A DNA stretch of 64,000 nt from the NCBI RefSeq assembly GCF_046630445.1, contig NC_092335.1, forward strand, positions 544,425,501-544,489,500, written 5' to 3'. Under the pieces are notes generated by a model that saw only the letters and a list, made by a program, of their open reading frames with translations, had not been told where the DNA came from and made no database searches. This document shows positions 37,407-50,812 of the stretch, in pieces. Origin of the DNA: Rutidosis leptorrhynchoides. Its lineage: Eukaryota; Streptophyta; Magnoliopsida; Asterales; Asteraceae. Numbering within the stretch: position 1 is the stretch's first letter; each line of letters begins with the position of its first letter. A program made the translations under genes and the position numbers.

Positions 37407-38090
37407 ATGGATAGACAACCCAATATTTTAAGAGACCTACCCGGAGACATGATTGATGAAATCTTGTCTAGAGTCGGCCAGAATTCTTCGGCACAACTAT
37501 TTAAGGCGAGATCAGTTTGTAAGACATTCGAAGAACGTTCCAAGAATGTCTTGGTTTATAAGAGACTTTCGTTTGAAAGATGGGGGATATCACATTGGGA
37601 AACCCATAAGTTACGATGTGTTTACTTTGACGCATATATTGCGAGGAACCCAAATGCTATTTTACGCAACGGGTTAAGAAATTATTTTGACTCAATATAT
37701 CCGAATATTGGACTTTGTGATTTAGAAAAAGCGGCTAACATGCAACATAAAGAAGCATGTTATGCTTACGGATTAGTAATGTTCGCTTCTCACCAAAGTG
37801 AGAACAAGAACATCGGGCTACAACTATTAAACAAAACGTTTCCACAAGTGACGGAGTCGGTAATTGGGGTAAGAAATGAGGTTTTTAGATTATTACGGGA
37901 CTGTTGGACATTACGTAACCCTCGTCCCTTTGATGACGTTACAACACGCTGTCTTATCAACGGCCATAACGGTTATGTTGCACAAGACCAAGGATGGGAA
38001 GTAGTCCTAGTAAAACCAGAATGCATGACTTGTTTCTGGACGTATGAATTACGTGTCTTTATTGCCTTTGCTGAACGACTTGTGTACTAG
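37407..38090 (+). CDS. F-box protein ORF carried by retrotransposon E
   Basis: An intact 227-aa ORF between the acidic ORF and gag, on the element's coding strand. Residues about 8-50 form an F-box ('LRDLPGDMIDEILSRVGQNS' then 'LFKARSVCKTFEE'), the domain that binds SKP1 in SCF ubiquitin ligases. A Sel1/TPR-like part follows ('LCDLEKAANMQHKEACYAYG', 'NIGLQLLNKTF'), and a 'CMTCFW' patch lies near the C-terminus. The layout matches plant F-box proteins of the At2g35280 type (family recalled, not searched). TCTATTTTACAG, a good 3' splice site, ends 15 bp before the ATG and may let it be made from a spliced RNA. The absence of introns fits capture as cDNA or a naturally intronless parent. Host mimicry through SCF is inference. 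Confidence 0.8.
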   Translation: MDRQPNILRDLPGDMIDEILSRVGQNSSAQLFKARSVCKTFEERSKNVLVYKRLSFERWGISHWETHKLRCVYFDAYIARNPNAILRNGLRNYFDSIYPNIGLCDLEKAANMQHKEACYAYGLVMFASHQSENKNIGLQLLNKTFPQVTESVIGVRNEVFRLLRDCWTLRNPRPFDDVTTRCLINGHNGYVAQDQGWEVVLVKPECMTCFWTYELRVFIAFAERLVY

Positions 38091-38431
38091 CTAGAATTGT
38101 CTTCACAACTATCTTGTATCAAAGTTATTGTGTGCTATATTTCATGCTTTATGTAAAATAAGCGGTATTGTAAGTTTGTAAAATATTGTATAAAAGTTTG
38201 AACGCGAAATATTATTATAATCAGTTTTTCATATAGAATTGTAGTAGTTGAATTGTATATTAGCTACTAAGTATGAACTTAACGGGTAGGTACTACCCGA
38301 ATTTAAACTTATAAAACGCTAATATGAAGAAAAAGCTTTTATAAATGAGTTCATATTATGCTACGAAATACTATTAACTACTCTTAATATTCTGTATGAT
38401 TAACTTGTTCCATTTAACTATTTTGAAGGAA

Positions 38432-39265
38432 ATGGCACCGACTACTCGACACACCGTGAATATGAATGAAGAGGAATTCCGTACTTTTCTAGCTTCAAAC
38501 ATAGCCGCAGTACAAGCTGCGCTACATACCAACAATAACCTTGGATCTAGCAGTACAGGAAATCGTGTAGGATGCACCTACAAAGAATTCACTGCCTGCA
38601 AACCTTTGGAATTTGATGGAACCGAAGGACCGATCGGATTGAAACGGTGGACCGAGAAGGTTGAATCGGTGTTTGCCATAAGTAAGTGTACTGAAGAGGA
38701 CAAAGTGAAGTACGCTACGCATACCTTCACAGGTTCTGCGTTAACATGGTGGAATACCTATCTAGAGCAAGTGGGACAAGATGATGCGTACGCACTACCG
38801 TGGTCAGCATTTAAGCACTTGATGAACGAGAAGTACCGTCCCAGAACCGAGGTCAATAAGCTCAAGACAGAACTTAGAGGGTTACGAACCCAAGGATTTG
38901 ATATTACCACGTACGAAAGACGATTCACAGAATTGTGCCTATTGTGTCCGGGAGCATTCGAAGATGAGGAAGAGAAGATCGACTCGTTTGTGAAAGGATT
39001 ACCGGAAAGAATCCAAGAAGATATAAGTTCACACGAGCCCGCCTCCATACAACAGGCATGTAGAATGGCTTACAAACTAGTGAACCAGATTGAAGAAAGA
39101 ATTAAAGAACAGACTGCTGAAGAGGCCAATGTGAAGCAAGTCAAAAGAAAGTGGGAGGAAAACGGTGATAAGAATCACCAGTACAACAACAACAGCAATT
39201 ACAACAATAATCGCAACAATTATCCCAACAATCGCAACATCAATCGCAACTACAACAAACGGCCC

Positions 39266-39296
<31 letters not shown>

Positions 39297-42200
39297 GCAA
39301 CTACAACAATCATCCCAACAACAATAATAACCGCAACAACAACAACAATCAGAAGCAACTATGCCAAAGGTGTGAAAAGAATCACTCGGGGTTCTGCACC
39401 AAATTTTGCAACAAGTGTAAAAGAAATGGTCATAGCGCGGCGAAGTGTGAGGTCTACGGACCAGGGGTTAATAGAACGAAAGGAACAAATGGTATCGGAA
39501 CGAGTAATGGCGGAGCAAGTAGTGTCGGAGCAAGTTATGCCAATGTAGTTTGTTATAAATGTGGAAAACCAGGCCACATTATTAGAAATTGCCCGAACCA
39601 GGAGAACACGAATGGACAAGGCCGTGGAAGAGTTTTCAATATTAATGCGGTAGAGGCACAGGAAGACCCGGAGCTTGTTACGGGTACGTTTCTTATTGAC
39701 AATAAATCTGCTTACGTTTTATTTGATTCGGGTGCGGATAGAAGCTATATGAGTAGAGATTTTTGTGCTAAATTAAGTTGTCCATTGACGCCTTTGGATA
39801 GTAAATTTTTACTCGAATTAGCAAATGGTAAATTAATTTCAGCAGATAATATATGTCGGAATCGAGAAATTAAACTGGTTAGCGAAACATTTAAGATTGA
39901 TTTGATACCAGTAGAGTTAGGGAGTTTTGATGTGATAATCGGTATGGACTGGTTGAAAGAAGTGAAAGCGGAGATCGTTTGTTACAAAAATGCAATTCGC
40001 ATTATACGAGAAAAAGGAAAACCCTTAATGGTGTACGGAGAAAAGGGCAACACGAAGCTACATCTTATTAGTAATTTGAAGGCACAAAAACTAATAAGAA
40101 AAGGTTGCTATGCTGTTCTAGCACACGTCGAGAAAGTACAAACTGAAGAAAAGAGCATCAATGATGTTCCCATTGCAAAAGAATTTCCCGATGTATTTCC
40201 GAAAGAATTACCGGGATTACCCCCACATCGATCCGTTGAATTTCAAATAGATCTTGTACCAGGAGCTGCACCAATAGCTCGTGCTCCTTACAGACTCGCA
40301 CCCAGCGAGATGAAAGAACTGCAAAGCCAATTACAAGAACTTTTAGAGCGTGGTTTCATTCGACCAAGCACATCACCGTGGGGAGCTCCTGTTTTGTTTG
40401 TCAAGAAGAAAGATGGTACATTCAGGTTGTGTATCGACTACCGAGAGTTGAACAAACTTACCATCAAGAACCGCTACCCACTACCGAGAATCGACGACTT
40501 ATTTGATCAACTACAAGGCTCGTCTGTTTATTCAAAGATTGATTTACGTTCCGGGTATCATCAAATGCGGGTGAAAGAAGATGATATTCCAAAGACTGCT
40601 TTCAGAACACGTTACGGTCATTACGAGTTTATGGTCATGCCGTTTGGTTTAACTAATGCACCAGCTGTGTTCATGGACCTTATGAACCGAGTGTGTGGAC
40701 CATACCTTGACAAGTTTGTCATTGTTTTCATTGATGACATACTTATTTACTCAAAGAATGACCAAGAACACGGTGAACATTTGAGAAAGGTGTTAGAAGT
40801 ATTGAGGAAGGAAGAATTGTACGCTAAGTTTTCAAAGTGTGCATTTTGGTTGGAAGAAGTTCAATTCCTCGGTCACATAGTGAATAAAGAAGGTATTAAG
40901 GTGGATCCGGCAAAGATAGAAACTGTTGAAAAGTGGGAAACCCCGAAAACTCCGAAACACATACGCCAGTTTTTAGGACTAGCTGGTTACTACAGAAGGT
41001 TCATCCAAGACTTTTCCAGAATAGCAAAACCCTTGACTGCATTAACGCATAAAGGGAAGAAATTTGAATGGAATGATGAACAAGAGAAAGCGTTTCAGTT
41101 ATTGAAGAAAAAGCTAACTACGGCACCTATATTGTCATTGCCTGAAGGGAATGATGATTTTGTGATTTATTGTGACGCATCAAAGCAAGGTCTCGGTTGT
41201 GTATTAATGCAACGAACGAAGGTGATTGCTTATGCGTCTAGACAATTGAAGATTCACGAACAAAATTATACGACGCATGATTTGGAATTAGGCGCGGTTG
41301 TTTTTGCATTAAAGACTTGGAGGCACTACTTATATGGGGTCAAAAGTATTATATATACCGACCACAAAAGTCTTCAACACATATTTAATCAGAAACAACT
41401 GAATATGAGGCAGCGTAGGTGGATTGAATTATTGAATGATTACGATTTTGAGATTCGTTACCACCCGGGGAAGGCAAATGTGGTAGCCGATGCCTTGAGC
41501 AGGAAGGATAGAGAACCCATTCGAGTAAAATCTATGAATATAATGATTCATAATAACATTACTACTCAAATAAAGGAGGCGCAACAAGGAGTTTTAAAAG
41601 AGGGAAATTTAAAGGATGAAATACCCAAAGGATCGGAGAAGCATCTTAATATTCGGGAGGACGGAACCCGGTATAGGGCTGAAAGGATTTGGGTACCAAA
41701 ATTTGGAGATATGAGAGAAATGGTACTTAGAGAAGCTCATAAAACCAGATACTCAATACATCCTGGAACGGGGAAGATGTACAAGGATCTCAAGAAACAT
41801 TTTTGGTGGCCGGGTATGAAAGCCGATGTTGCTAAATACGTAGGAGAATGTTTGACGTGTTCTAAGGTCAAAGCTGAGCATCAGAAACCATCAGGTCTAC
41901 TTCAACAACCCGAAATCCCGGAATGGAAATGGGAAAACATTACCATGGATTTCATCACTAAATTGCCAAGGACTGCAAGTGGTTTTGATACTATTTGGGT
42001 AATAGTTGATCGTCTCACCAAATCAGCACACTTCCTACCAATAAGAGAAGATGACAAGATGGAGAAGTTAGCACGACTGTATTTGAAGGAAGTCGTCTCC
42101 AGACATGGAATACCAATCTCTATTATCTCTGATAGGGATGGCAGATTTATTTCAAGATTCTGGCAGACATTACAGCAAGCATTAGGAACTCGTCTAGACA

Positions 42201-43012
42201 TGAGTACTGCCTATCATCCACAAACTGATGGGCAGAGCGAAAGGACGATACAAACGCTTGAAGACATGCTACGAGCATGTGTTATTGATTTCGGAAACAG
42301 TTGGGATCGACATCTACCGTTAGCAGAATTTTCCTACAACAACAGCTACCATTCAAGCATTGAGATGGCGCCGTTTGAAGCACTTTATGGTAGAAAGTGC
42401 AGGTCTCCGATTTGTTGGAGTGAGGTGGGGGATAGACAGATTACGGGTCCGGAGATTATACAAGAAACTACCGAGAAGATCATCCAAATTCAACAACGGT
42501 TGAAAACCGCCCAAAGTCGACAAAAGAGCTACGCTGACATTAAAAGAAAAGATATAGAATTTGAAATTGGAGAGATGGTCATGCTTAAAGTTTCACCTTG
42601 GAAAGGTGTTGTTCGATTTGGTAAACGAGGGAAATTAAATCCAAGGTATATTGGACCATTCAAGATTATTGATCGTGTCGGACCAGTAGCTTACCGACTT
42701 GAGTTACCTCAACAACTCGCGGCTGTACATAACACTTTCCACGTCTCGAATTTGAAGAAATGTTTTGCTAAAGAAGATCTCACTATTCCGTTAGATGAAA
42801 TCCAAATCAACGAAAAACTCCAATTCATCGAAGAACCCGTCGAAATAATGGATCGTGAGGTTAAAAGACTTAAGCAAAACAAGATACCAATTGTTAAGGT
42901 TCGATGGAATGCTCGTAGAGGACCCGAGTTCACCTGGGAGCGTGAAGATCAGATGAAGAAGAAATACCCGCATCTATTTCCAGAAGATTCGTCAACACCT
43001 TCGACAGCTTAA
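38432..43012 (+). CDS. Tekay Gag-Pol polyprotein of element E
   Basis: A single intact frame of about 1526 aa. I chose ATG 38432 (MAPTTRH); an upstream in-frame ATG at 38396 is possible. In order: gag core (about 38590-39100), N-rich linker, two Cys/His clusters with a canonical knuckle [14 protein letters not shown] (39550-39591), protease with DSGAD (about 39725), reverse transcriptase with '[13 protein letters not shown]' and FIDDILIYS (about 40729), RNase H ('[14 protein letters not shown]', '[10 protein letters not shown]'), integrase with '[11 protein letters not shown]', 'CLTCSKVK', and catalytic D, D and E in 'TMDFITKLP', 'IISDRDGRF' and '[11 protein letters not shown]', and a chromodomain-like tail ('[16 protein letters not shown]'). 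The tail places it in the Tekay chromoviruses. The stop codon overlaps the PPT hairpin by one base. Confidence 0.97.
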
Positions 43013-43047
43013 AATTTCGGGACGAAATTTATTTAACGGGTAGGTAC
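43012..43047 (+). other. Hairpin and polypurine tract of element E
   Basis: AAATTTCGGGACGAAATTT (43012-43030) starts on the last base of the gag-pol stop codon. TTTAACGGGTAGGTAC follows up to the 3' LTR. The same motif occurs in A and D. Confidence 0.8.
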
Positions 43048-46000
43048 TGTAGTGACCCGAACTTTTCCATGTTTATATATATTAATTGAGATTGATATTT
43101 ACATGATTAAATGTTTCCAACATGTTAAGCAATCAAACTTGTTAAGACTTGATTAATTGAAATATGTTTCATATAGACAATTGACCACCCAAGTTGATCG
43201 GTGATTCACGAACGTTAAAACTTGTAAAAACTATATGATGACATATATATGGATATATATATATATATAGTTAACATGATACTATGATAAGAAAACATAT
43301 CATAAAGTATATTAACAATGAACTACATATGTAAAAACAAGACTACTAACTTAATGATTTTTAAACGAGACATATATGTAACGATTATCGTTGTAAAGAC
43401 ATTTAATGTATATATATCATATTAAGAGATATTCATACATGATAATATCATGATAATATAATAATTTAAAATCTCATTTGATATTATAAACATTGGGTTA
43501 ACAACATTTAACAAGATCGTTAACCTAAAGGTTTCAAAACAACACTTACATGTAACGACTAACGATGACTTAACGACTCAGTTAAAATGTATATACATGT
43601 AGTGTTTTAATATGTATTTATACACTTTTGAAAGACTTCAATACACTTATCAAAATACTTCTACTTAACAAAAATGCTTACAATTACATCCTCGTTCAGT
43701 TTCATCAACAATTCTACTCGTATGCACCCGTATTCGTACTCGTACAATACACAGCTTTTAGATGTATGTACTATTGGTATATACACTCCAATGATCAGCT
43801 CTTAGCAGCCCATGTGAGTCACCTAACACATGTGGGAACCATCATTTGGCAACTAGCATGAAATATCTCATAAAATTACAAAAATATGAGTAATCATTCA
43901 TGACTTATTTACATGAAAACAAAATTACATATCCTTTATATCTAATCCATACACCAACGACCAAAAACACCTACAAACATTTTCATTCTTCAATTTTCTT
44001 CATCTAATTGATCTCTCTCAAGTTCTATCTTCAAGTTCTAAGTGTTCTTCATAAATTCCAAAAGTTCTAGTTTCATAAAATCAAGAATACTTTCAAGTTT
44101 GCTAGCTCACTTCCAATCTTGTAAGGTGATCATCCAACCTCAAGAAATCTTTGTTTCTTACAGTAGGTTATCATTCTAATACAAGGTAATAATCATATTC
44201 AAACTTTGGTTCAATTTCTATAACTATAACAATCTTATTTCAAGTGATGATCTTACTTGAACTTGTTTTCGTGTCATGATTCTGCTTCAAGAACTTCGAG
44301 CCATCCAAGGATCCATTGAAGCTAGATCCATTTTTCTCTTTTCCAGTAGGTTTATCCAAGGAAATTAAGGTAGTAATGATGTTCATAACATCATTCGATT
44401 CATACATATAAAGCTATCTTATTCGAAGGTTTAAACTTGTAATCACTAGAACATAGTTTAGTTAATTCTAAACTTGTTCGCAAACAAAAGTTAATCCTTC
44501 TAACTTGACTTTTAAAATCAACTAAACACATGTTCTATATCTATATGATATGCTAACTTAATGATTTAAAACCTGGAAACACGAAAAACACCGTAAAACC
44601 GGATTTACGCCGTCGTAGTAACACCGCGGGCTGTTTTGGGTTAGTTAATTAAAAACTATGATAAAATTTGATTTAAAAGTTGTTATTCTGAGAAAATGAT
44701 TTTTATTATGAACATGAAACTATATCCAAAAATTATGGTTAAACTCAAAGTGGAAGTATGTTTTCTAAAATGGTCATCTAGACGTCGTTCTTTCGACTGA
44801 AATGACTACCTTTACAAAAACGACTTGTAACTTATTTTTCTGACTATAAAACTATACTTTTTCTGTTTAGATTCATAAAATAGAGTTCAATATGAAATCA
44901 TAGCAATTTGATTCACTCAAAACGGATTTAAAATGAAGAAGTTATGGGTAAAACAAGATTGGATAATTTTTCTCATTTTAGCTACGTGAAAATTGGTAAC
45001 AAATCTATTCCAACCATAACTTAATCAACTTGTATTGTATATTATGTAATCTTGAGATACCATAGACACGTATACAATGTTTCGACCTATCATGTCGACA
45101 CATCTATATATATTTCGGAACAACCATAGACACTCTATATGTGAATGTTGGAGTTAGCTATACAGGGTTGAGGTTGATTCCAAAATATATATAGTTTGAG
45201 TTGTGATCAATACTGAGATACGTATACACTGGGTCGTGGATTGATTCAAGATAATATTTATCGATTTATTTCTGTACATCTAACTGTGGACAACTAGTTA
45301 TAGGTTACTAACGAGGACAGCTGACTTAATAAACTTAAAACATCAAAATATATTAAAAGTGTTGTAAATATATTTTGAACATACTTTAATATATATGTAT
45401 ATATTGTTATAGGTTCGTGAATCAACAGTGGCCAAGTCTTACTTCCCGACGAAGTAAAAATCTGTGAAAGTGAGTTATAGTCCCACTTTTAAAATCTAAT
45501 ATTTTTGGGATGAGAATACATGCAGGTTTTATAAATGATTTACAAAATAGACACAAGTACGTGAAACTACATTCTATGGTTGAATTATCGAAATCGAATA
45601 TGCCCCTTTTTATTAAGTCTGGTAATCTAAGAATTAGGGAACAGACACCCTAATTGACGCGAATCCTAAAGATAGATCTATTGGGCCTAACAAACCCCAT
45701 CCAAAGTACCGGATGCTTTAGTACTTCGAAATTTATATCATATCCGAAGGGTGTCCCGGAATGATGGGGATATTCTTATATATGCATCTTGTTATTGTCG
45801 GTTACCAGGTGTTCACCATATGAATGATTTTTATCTCTATGTATGGGATGTGTATTGAAATATGAAATCTTGTGGTCTATTGTTACGATTTGATATATAT
45901 AGGTTAAACCTATAACTCACCAACATTTTTTGTTGACGTTTAAAGCATGTTTATTCTCAGGTGAATATTAAGAGCTTCCGCTGTTGCATACTAAAATAAG

Positions 46001-46304
46001 GACAAGATTTGGAGTCCATGTTTGTATGATATTGTGTAAAAACTGCATTCAAGAAACTGATTTCGATGTAACATATTTGTATTGTAAACCATTATGTAAT
46101 GGTCGTGTGTAAACAGGATATTTTAGATTATCATTATTTGATAATCTACGTAAAGCTTTTTAAACCTTTATTTATGAAATAAAGGTTATGGTTTGTTTTA
46201 AAAATGAATGCAGTCTTTGAAAAACGTCTCATATAGAGGTCAAAACCTCGCAACGAAATCAATTAATATGGAACGTTTTTAATCAATAAGAACGGGACAT
46301 TTCA
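43048..46304 (+). repeat. 3' LTR of element E
   Basis: 3257 bp, equal in length to the 5' copy and identical in every segment I compared. The following TGTTA is the TSD. It has no gene content. Confidence 0.96.
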
Positions 46305-46946
46305 TGTTATTTGAGTTTAGGACACGTTGGTTTGCGTGTATTAAAACGAATGGGGTATTTATCATTATAACGTTAAAGTTTAGTTACCAGGGTGCTCTGT
46401 TATGTAGAATCTATTGATAAACATTTCTGGATGAAACAACTGAAATCTTGTGATCCATTTTTATATAATATTTTGATAAACGTTTCTGGATGAAACAACT
46501 GAAATCTTGTGATCCATCTTTATATACAGATTATTCGAAACATACAAACTATGAACTCACCAACCTTTGTGTTGACACTTGTTAGCATGTTTATTCTCAG
46601 GTTCCCTAGAAATCTTCTGCTGTTTGCTATTATGATATACAAGCTATGTGCATGGAGTCTTACATGGCATATTTTTCAAGAAAACGTTGCATTCACCAAT
46701 TCATCACCATGTACCTTATTTTGACTGCATTGTCAACGAAAGTACTATTGTAAACTATTATATACGGTGATTGTCTATATGTAGAAATCATCAAATGTTG
46801 AAAACCTTTGATTTAAATATACATTTATGGTGTGCCTTTTCAAAATAATGCAATGTTTACAAAACGTATCATATAGAGGTCAAATACCTCGCAATGAAAT
46901 CAATGAATGACGTGTTCGTCCATATAGATTTGGAGCAATCATCACA
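46305..46946 (+). repeat. 5' LTR of element D, part 2
   Basis: It resumes the D LTR after element E (46305-46309 is the TSD) and matches 52775-53414. It holds the conserved 'gtttattctcaggt' and ends CACA before the primer site. Confidence 0.9.
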
Positions 46947-46948
46947 GT

Positions 46949-46960
46949 TGGTATCAGAGC
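46949..46960 (+). other. Primer binding site of D, tRNA-Met
   Basis: TGGTATCAGAGC lies 2 bp after the LTR and is a perfect match to the initiator tRNA-Met complement. The leader that follows is homologous to that of A. Confidence 0.88.
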
Positions 46961-47354
46961 GTTGGTCCTAGTGAACCAGGTCTTGCATGAGTGTGTCTAA
47001 CTGATAGATGTTAGAATGCATTAGTAAGTCTGGACTTCGACTGTGTCTACATGTCAAAAGTTTTACTTATCATTTCTTGTCAGAAATTACATGCTTATCA
47101 TTCTTAAGTCTAGACACATTTACCTGCAATTATTGCATGAATAGTGTGTAGATAAAATTCATATCTCAGCGTATCTGCTAATACATATCTTTGCATATCG
47201 GATACTGTAAACTTTTCCTGACATCTTCCGAAAATTTCTCCGTGATTTATGGAATTTGGTATTATATATACATATGTAAATTATGTTTTGAAGAATACCA
47301 AACTAAATTCTATAATCTAATTCATATCAAAAATAATCTCCCTAATTATACAAG

Positions 47355-47917
47355 ATGGATCCCGTTTCTAGTTCAAATTCCTTAAATTCCGACAGCTATT
47401 CCGATATGGATATTCACCTGAACTCCGAAAACAGTGTAACCGGAATGGATCAATCAATTAGCCATCATCTATTCTGGATGAATTGGGGATGGGTTCGTAG
47501 CATCCTCAATCATTGGAGATAAGAAGAAGGTGATACCTTCCATCCACCACATTGCCCTCTTGGCGAAGAACCTGAAGCACTTACCGGCGAACCTGTTCGT
47601 AATACCATTTTCTCTCTCATTTTCAGAGTATCTAGTCATGAATATATATACTATCTCACATTCTAAATCTTATTCGTCCGCTCATCCGAACCGACAATCA
47701 TCCCGATGTAGTAGAAGAAGTCAACGAGCTTCGTGCTCGAGTGGTAACTTTAGAGAATATGGTACAAAGGTTACAAGCACCAGCAGCATCACCCGCATCA
47801 ACAGTACCACCATCATCAACGTCAACAGTATCATTACCACCACCAACAACAACATCCGCATCGCACACCTCAACATCACAATCTGTACCTCGAACATCAA
47901 CGTTATACGCACCATAG
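47355..47917 (+). pseudogene. Decayed copy of the 177-aa coiled-coil ORF in D
   Basis: It starts ATGGATCCC. The first 55 codons match the A ORF ('SYSDMDIHLNSENSVTGMDQ', 'FWMNWGWVRS'). TAA at 47520-47522 interrupts it where A has glutamine. The frame then runs on through 'PLGEEPEALTGEP', shifts near 47640-47680, and a second frame keeps 'VEEVNELRARVVTLENMVQ' and a P/T/S tail ending at TAG 47915-47917. It confirms that the ORF is a conserved trait of the non-autonomous family. Confidence 0.75.
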
Positions 47918-50812
47918 ATACCAAGGAATACCAACAACAACAAACGATGAAGTATTGATTCATAACTTCATCGAAGAAATATTCTGCAGAGAATATGTAG
48001 CTTCTAAAAGTTTTAGAGATTATATATTCTAGTCCTAGTCAAAAACCAGATGAGATTAATATTATGTTAACTCATTAAATCCATGATTACATCTAAAGAA
48101 AATATATATGTAGGTATATTTTCATAAAGATTGTAATTAAGAAAATTCTTTTGTATAAACTGTTAATGGTGAGAATATTTTAACGGGTAGGTAATACCCG
48201 AGAGATATATAAATTCACAATTAACATGTTACATTTTTCGATTCTGATTCAACCAATCATCAACTACTTTCATAACGAGAAACATTCTTTCATAGAAATC
48301 AAAACAACCATACTCATTCAAAATCAATTACATATTCTGATTTTAACATATCAGAATCCAAGTCGAGATATACCCGATATCATCACTTTTAGATCCCTAC
48401 ATCTTTCAAAGCTATACTTTGATTTCAAAACTGTGCTAGAACATCATATGTATATTAACGATTACAATATGTGTTCAAACCGTCCGAAATTTTTGAAAAA
48501 CACTTCAAACAATGAACCATCAAGATGATGATCCAACCACATGTTACTCACAGTTATGCACCTGAAAAACTCTCAAAACCAAAGTCATAGTTTAACACAT
48601 AATCGTGTCAGACCATTTGGCATTTATTAGCAAAAATAACTTTTCAAACCCTTTTCAACATAGACAGTTTTGTCACAGCTCCAACAAATCAACTTCAATT
48701 ATTCATTCGAATAAGCCTTATTATAACTTTGATATATAAGTTCGCAATTAATATGGTACACTGTACATTCTTCAACTTTGATTCAAAAATTATTAACAAT
48801 GCTCACAACGATATACAATCGTTTTCATACAAATTCGATTACATATTGACAGATCAGAATCCAAGTCATAACTCTGAACCGGTGACATCATTCTTAGATC
48901 TCGATATCTTTCAAAGCTATATTTTGACTTCATAACTGTGCAAGATCCTTTAGCGTTGTTTTTACCGAAAATAATCTTGCAATCCTTTTCAAAGTATCCA
49001 GTTTTATCACACTTCCAACCAACTTTGACTTTTCATATTAGCCTTATTGTGACTTTGATATATACGTTCTTGTTACTGGGAAACCTTTCATGTTCCACCA
49101 CATTAGCAGTAAATTTACTAACAACTCCATTGATCTTTGACCTTCCAAAAAATCATAATATTCATTGAAACCCTATCATGTACTCATCCACATCTTGTAA
49201 CAATAATTGCCATATCAACTACTGGGAATTAGCAATCAGTATTTCGAATATCGCAGCAATTCTACGTCATCAGTTATATATATACATATAATGTCTATCT
49301 TCTAGACTTACATACTTCGAATGTGAAGTTTATGAAAAACATCCCAAACTATGAACTAGTTCTCTGAAATTGAAACAATGCTGATGAAGCAGCAAAAACT
49401 GTAAACGACCTTAACAGTCAAAAGTTTAATGATAAAGAATAGTATGGTGGTAAAGCTGAGAAAAAGAGAAGGTTTGGAACTGGAAAACGGATTGAGCAAA
49501 GTATGAAGGAGGCTGTGGATAAATCACAAAGACTGAACCTGCCTTCAAAGAATCCAAATGATTCAGTGTCTGCTGAAACCATTAGTAAGAACCTTACTTC
49601 TTATTCTAAACCTTCACAGACAGATTTTCCTCATCATCCTCTGATATTAGAAATTCTAAGATATCATCGTATCTTCCATTATAAATATCCTCCATATTTC
49701 TGAAGATATTTTTTTATAACCATTCTTATCTGAAATCATTCATCTCTTCGCTCTATCTGTGTTACATCATAAAAGAAACTATTTCAGTTTCTAAAATCTG
49801 AAAAATTCGAAAAATAGATGTTTTGAAGTAATGTTGGGAATTGAAGCACGGGTTAGTATAATATAATGACACTTGATCAACGTGATTATATTACAGTAAG
49901 TCATGCTGAGTTTCTAGTGGAACGTGATAAAGGTTCACAGATCACACCCTCATCATGAACCATGTTACATAACTCTTTCATTCTATTTAACCTCTAAACA
50001 TATCAAGAAAATATTTTTCTTGATGATTCAGTTTTTTCGAGGTATTCTGGTAATTTGACAAGTCAGATTGTGCCATTACCGTTTCTTTCTTATAATATTA
50101 ATTATGTTCATTTCAAAATCCATACCTACGAATTTTGGACCATTATTCGCTTGACTTAAAGTTGGGAAGAGAAAACGAAAGCATGAAGTTCCGAAATATA
50201 AAGAAGAATATAAGCCCGATAACAACCCCGAAATTACAAACCGTGTATATCAATGCGTATAGCAATATAAAGACACGGGAGAATGAAAAACACTATAACC
50301 CCAAGGTAATAGTAGAAGAAAATAACTTCCTCTGGTGGCAGATGAAAAAGAAGAATGAAGGATACGATAGCCAGAAAAATATCAAGAATCAGAACTGGAT
50401 TAAGCATTTTCACAATCTATTGGGATGTATGAAATAAGAAAGAAGATTATAGGAGTGGTGAAAATAAATGAAACGGAAGAGGTCAATTTATAGCGAAATA
50501 TCAGACATAGCAATCGAGGCAGATTGTGCATTTAATCAAAAAAAAATCTTAATTTCCGCAAATTCCGAAGAATCAAATCTTATTTAGATTAAGAAGATTT
50601 TCTATTCTTTAAATTCTGGAAATCAATCGTTACTACGTCAAGAGATAAGATGCATCTCTATTCTTCATTTCACTCTTTTACGATAACTTCCCTCATACGC
50701 TTCGAGTAATTGGATTGTTTTATCCATATTATTCAACGATGATAGAAATTCTATTTATCAACTCATATTCGTCATGAAAATATTTTTATTGTTAGCCATG
50801 ACGACCTCACTC
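47918..50812 (+). other. Non-coding interior of element D
   Basis: About 2.9 kb, homologous in reverse to 21598-24525 of element A. Short ORFs (for example 48226-48528 and 50135-50437) lack recognisable features and are not convincingly shared. No gag-pol remnant is visible. Confidence 0.65.

Larger units (their letters stand above)
33187..46304 (+). mobile_element. Young Tekay retrotransposon E with an F-box ORF
   Basis: A complete element of 13,118 bp. Both LTRs are 3257 bp and I found no difference where I compared them. The 5-bp TSD TGTTA is at 33182-33186 and 46305-46309, and the uninterrupted D LTR near 52770 shows the empty site. Inside are a tRNA-Met-type primer site, an acidic 204-aa ORF, a 227-aa F-box ORF, an intact gag-pol of about 1526 aa with a Tekay-type chromodomain-like tail, and a hairpin-PPT. 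All ORFs are open, so it may still be active. It probably also mobilises A-like elements, which have homologous LTRs (inference). Confidence 0.96.

Noticed and set aside
39077-39358. Antisense V/I-rich ORF
   Set aside because: Shadow of the asparagine-rich linker in Gag of element E.
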